Below are positions 6,758 to 8,583 of a stretch of DNA of 8,583 nucleotides, in pieces (the stretch's first letter is position 1; each line of letters opens with the position of its first letter). A program made the position numbers and the translations under genes. This stretch comes from Promethearchaeota archaeon CR_4 (lineage in GTDB: Archaea > Asgardarchaeota > Lokiarchaeia > Sigyniarchaeales > CR-4), in contig MBAA01000219.1 in assembly GCA_001940655.1 (NCBI GenBank), forward strand, positions 35,205-43,787, written 5' to 3'. The notes beneath the pieces are model-generated. The model was not told the origin of the DNA and searched no databases. It worked only from the letters and a program-made list of their open reading frames with translations.

Positions 6758-7963
6758 ATGCCGAATACAAAAAATATCATAATTCAACATTTTTCAGATC
6801 GCTTTTTGAATCTCGAAGAGGGAAAGGAAGTTAGTAGTATCGCTGCGATTCTCGATCTTCCAATCAGATACTTAAAGGAAGCAAGTGCTCAAGATATTGA
6901 ATCCTTGGGTAAATTCAACATTAAGACTATACGCGATTTGAGCCAATTCAAACCCGAAAAAGCTGAATCTCAAGCAGTCCAATATAATATCGATTTAGGA
7001 AAACTAAAGAAGTTCTTGATTGCAGGGAAATTGATCTCTCGGGCGTGGCAGAAACGATCCTCTTATGGGAAAAAGACTACGATGAAAATTGTAGTGGTGG
7101 GTCTTGACAATGCGGGTAAAACGACTCTCATAGACCTTCTCTCTGGTAAAAAATTATCTGAAGTTATCAATCAGACTCCGACAACAATGGTTAATCAAGT
7201 AAACCTCCCGTCACAAGATATGAACCTAGTTGCATGGGATTTTGGTGGACAGACACAGCATCGGGAAGCTTATCTCCAAACCCCGGAAGAATATTTTCTC
7301 GGCCTCGATCTAGTAATCTTTGTTATCGATACGCAAGATTCGCCACGATATGAGGAGTCCATAGGGTATTTCACTCAACTCTTGGATATTATTGTATATT
7401 TAAAAGAAAATCCCTATTTCCTTGTGTTACTGCATAAATCTGACCCGGAATTATTGGAAAATCCCGAATTCCAGATAAATTTAGAATATCTAGATGGTAA
7501 AATTCACGACTTTATGGCTAAAACGAAGTTCGGCCTCGAGATCGTCAAGTCTAGTATTTACAGCACTTTTACCGCACAACCACAGATCGTTGGAGCTCTT
7601 AAAGATATGTTTAAGAGTAATCAGGTAACTGACGTGAACGTGATGCTCCTCGATGCTATGATGAAATTGACAGATATGATGACACAGATCGGGAACAAAA
7701 TGGTACAAATGCAAGAACAGATTCAATTACAATTAGAACACCTAGTTCGTTCTCCCCAAAAATCCGTAGAGATTAGTGCTATCCCTTCTCTTCACCCTGA
7801 AAAACCTCCTAAAAGTCTAAAAACTGGCCCCACTCCGCCAAGTGTACCCCAGGAACTCCCAAAGCTTGAGAGTTCTGTAAAAGAAATCCCAGGAAGAACT
7901 GAAATAATGAGCGAACTCAAGGAATTATTCAAGAAAAAGGGTTTAACAAAAATCGAGGATTAA
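6758..7963 (+). CDS. A3: Arf-like GTPase with N-terminal helix-hairpin-helix, coiled coil and Pro-rich C-terminal tail
   Basis: 401 residues, about twice the usual Arf length. Residues about 30-95 look like a helix-hairpin-helix module (LDLPIRYLKEASAQDIESLG, then FNIKTIRDLSQFKPEKA), a fold used for DNA or protein binding. The G domain (about 108-290) has P-loop GLDNAGKT 115-122, switch I Thr142 in QTPTT, G3 WDFGGQ 160-165, G4 HKSD 226-229 and G5 SSI 265-267. Switch II (QHREAYLQTP) and G4 (HKSDP) match A1 and A2. Next is a Met/Gln-rich predicted coiled coil (about 295-330, with MMKLTDMMTQIGNKMVQMQ), a Pro/Ser-rich disordered linker (about 340-375) and a terminal helix (378-398, EIMSELKELFKKKG) resembling the A2 terminus. 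No lipidation site or membrane segment. The layout suggests a scaffolded, perhaps oligomeric, GTPase; function unknown. It is closely followed by R2, with 19 nt between them, so the two are very likely co-transcribed. Confidence 0.9.
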   Translation: MPNTKNIIIQHFSDRFLNLEEGKEVSSIAAILDLPIRYLKEASAQDIESLGKFNIKTIRDLSQFKPEKAESQAVQYNIDLGKLKKFLIAGKLISRAWQKRSSYGKKTTMKIVVVGLDNAGKTTLIDLLSGKKLSEVINQTPTTMVNQVNLPSQDMNLVAWDFGGQTQHREAYLQTPEEYFLGLDLVIFVIDTQDSPRYEESIGYFTQLLDIIVYLKENPYFLVLLHKSDPELLENPEFQINLEYLDGKIHDFMAKTKFGLEIVKSSIYSTFTAQPQIVGALKDMFKSNQVTDVNVMLLDAMMKLTDMMTQIGNKMVQMQEQIQLQLEHLVRSPQKSVEISAIPSLHPEKPPKSLKTGPTPPSVPQELPKLESSVKEIPGRTEIMSELKELFKKKGLTKIED

Positions 7964-7969
7964 GTAACT

Positions 7970-7975
7970 GGAGGT
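7970..7975 (+). promoter_or_regulatory. Strong ribosome binding site of R2 (TTG start)
   Basis: GGAGGT is a near-perfect archaeal Shine-Dalgarno site, 7 nt before the TTG at 7983. An in-frame stop at 7965-7967 leaves no earlier start, so this site fixes the unusual TTG start of the last gene. Confidence 0.8.
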
Positions 7976-7982
7976 ACTCAGG

Positions 7983-8583
7983 TTGGAAGGTATAAAAGTC
8001 GTAATTCTTGGACCAGGCGGAGTGGGAAAAACTACACTCAAGAAAGTCTTTTTCGACCAAGATAGCCCCATCAAATTACTTAGTGAAAGTCTCGAACCTA
8101 CCTATGGAGTGGACACAAATCTCTATGACATGGGCAGTAAAATTGCGGTGCACGACCTTGCAGGGCAACAATTAGAAGACTTTCTATCACAAGATGTCGA
8201 AATCTTTGCAGGGAGCGATTTAATTCTTATTGTTCTTGATTGTAGAGAGGATTGGGAGAAAAATAACAAGCTCTGGAGACGAATTGACGACATTCGGAAG
8301 ACCCAATGCCCAGATGCGTTCCTAACTATTTTTTTTCACAAAAGTGACCTATTAACACCCCAACAACGCCTCGACTTTAGTCAGAAACTTGATACCATTT
8401 TCGCGGGTAAACAGAACATCTCATCCCAGCTCACGAGTATTGCTCCAGAATTTTTTGCAGAAGTCTTTCAGAATTTTGTGTCGGTCCTGCAAAAGAGTCT
8501 CTTCCGCACCGAACGATCAATACCCAAGGATTTCTTTATAAAATTGAATATTATCAACCACTTTATAGAGAAAAATATCGTTA
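7983..8583 (+). CDS. R2: Rag/Gtr-like small GTPase, 3' end outside window
   Basis: Open from the TTG at 7983 to the window edge, giving 200 residues and no stop. The G domain is complete: P-loop GPGGVGKT 10-17, switch I Thr40 in SLEPTYG, G3 HDLAGQ 57-62 with Gln62, G4 HKSD 119-122 followed by LL, and G5 TSI 151-153. LEPTYG and HKxDL mark it as Rag/Gtr-like and as a paralogue of R1, which has LEPTKG and HKRDL. G3 has Ala-Gly where the others have Gly-Gly, but DxxGQ is intact, so hydrolysis is plausible. After the G domain comes a helix (about 158-175) and the start of another domain (KDFFIKLNIINHFIEKN), at the place where R1 begins its winged helix; the rest is missing. It lies 19 nt after A3 behind a GGAGGT site, so A3 and R2 are probably an operon and perhaps functional partners (inference). 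Confidence 0.9.
   Translation, partial: MEGIKVVILGPGGVGKTTLKKVFFDQDSPIKLLSESLEPTYGVDTNLYDMGSKIAVHDLAGQQLEDFLSQDVEIFAGSDLILIVLDCREDWEKNNKLWRRIDDIRKTQCPDAFLTIFFHKSDLLTPQQRLDFSQKLDTIFAGKQNISSQLTSIAPEFFAEVFQNFVSVLQKSLFRTERSIPKDFFIKLNIINHFIEKNIV

Overview
The window looks like a piece of an Asgard archaeal genome. The main reason is a same-strand run of five different small Ras-superfamily GTPase genes (three Arf-like, two Rag/Gtr-like) in the right-hand 5 kb. Dense families of Arf- and Rag-like GTPases are a known hallmark of Asgard archaea and are rare elsewhere among prokaryotes. AT-rich intergenic regions with TATA-like boxes about 25-30 nt ahead of start codons, GGAGGT-type ribosome binding sites and an ISH3-like transposase remnant also fit an archaeon. 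No rRNA or other marker gene is present, so the lineage within Asgard cannot be named.

Left part (1-1950): the 3' end of a histidine kinase gene (+ strand, cut by the window edge) is followed by a frame-broken transposase remnant on the - strand. By eye, this part is richer in G+C than the rest. Middle (1947-3242, - strand): a complete GAF-HisKA-HATPase histidine kinase with no transmembrane segment and no neighbouring response regulator. A 494-bp AT-rich region separates it from the divergent GTPase cluster and probably carries promoters for both sides.

Right part (3737-8583, all + strand): (A1) an ArsR-like winged-helix domain fused to an Arf-like GTPase; (R1) a Rag/Gtr-like GTPase with a C-terminal winged helix; (A2) an Arf-like GTPase with a basic C-terminal helix; (A3) an Arf-like GTPase with an N-terminal helix-hairpin-helix module, a coiled coil, a proline-rich linker and a C-terminal helix resembling that of A2; (R2) a second Rag/Gtr-like GTPase, cut by the window end. 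R2 has no stop codon in the window and starts at a TTG behind a strong ribosome binding site 19 nt after A3.

All five G domains keep the P-loop lysine, the switch I threonine, the switch II glutamine and a G4 motif of HKxD form, so all look able to bind and hydrolyse GTP. The order Arf-like then Rag-like occurs twice (A1-R1, A3-R2), and three of the five proteins carry a domain of a kind usually found in nucleic-acid binding proteins. I infer a locus expanded by duplication in which GTPase switches may be coupled to transcription or other nucleic-acid-associated functions. No GAP, GEF, roadblock or longin protein is visible in the window, so the partners are unknown.
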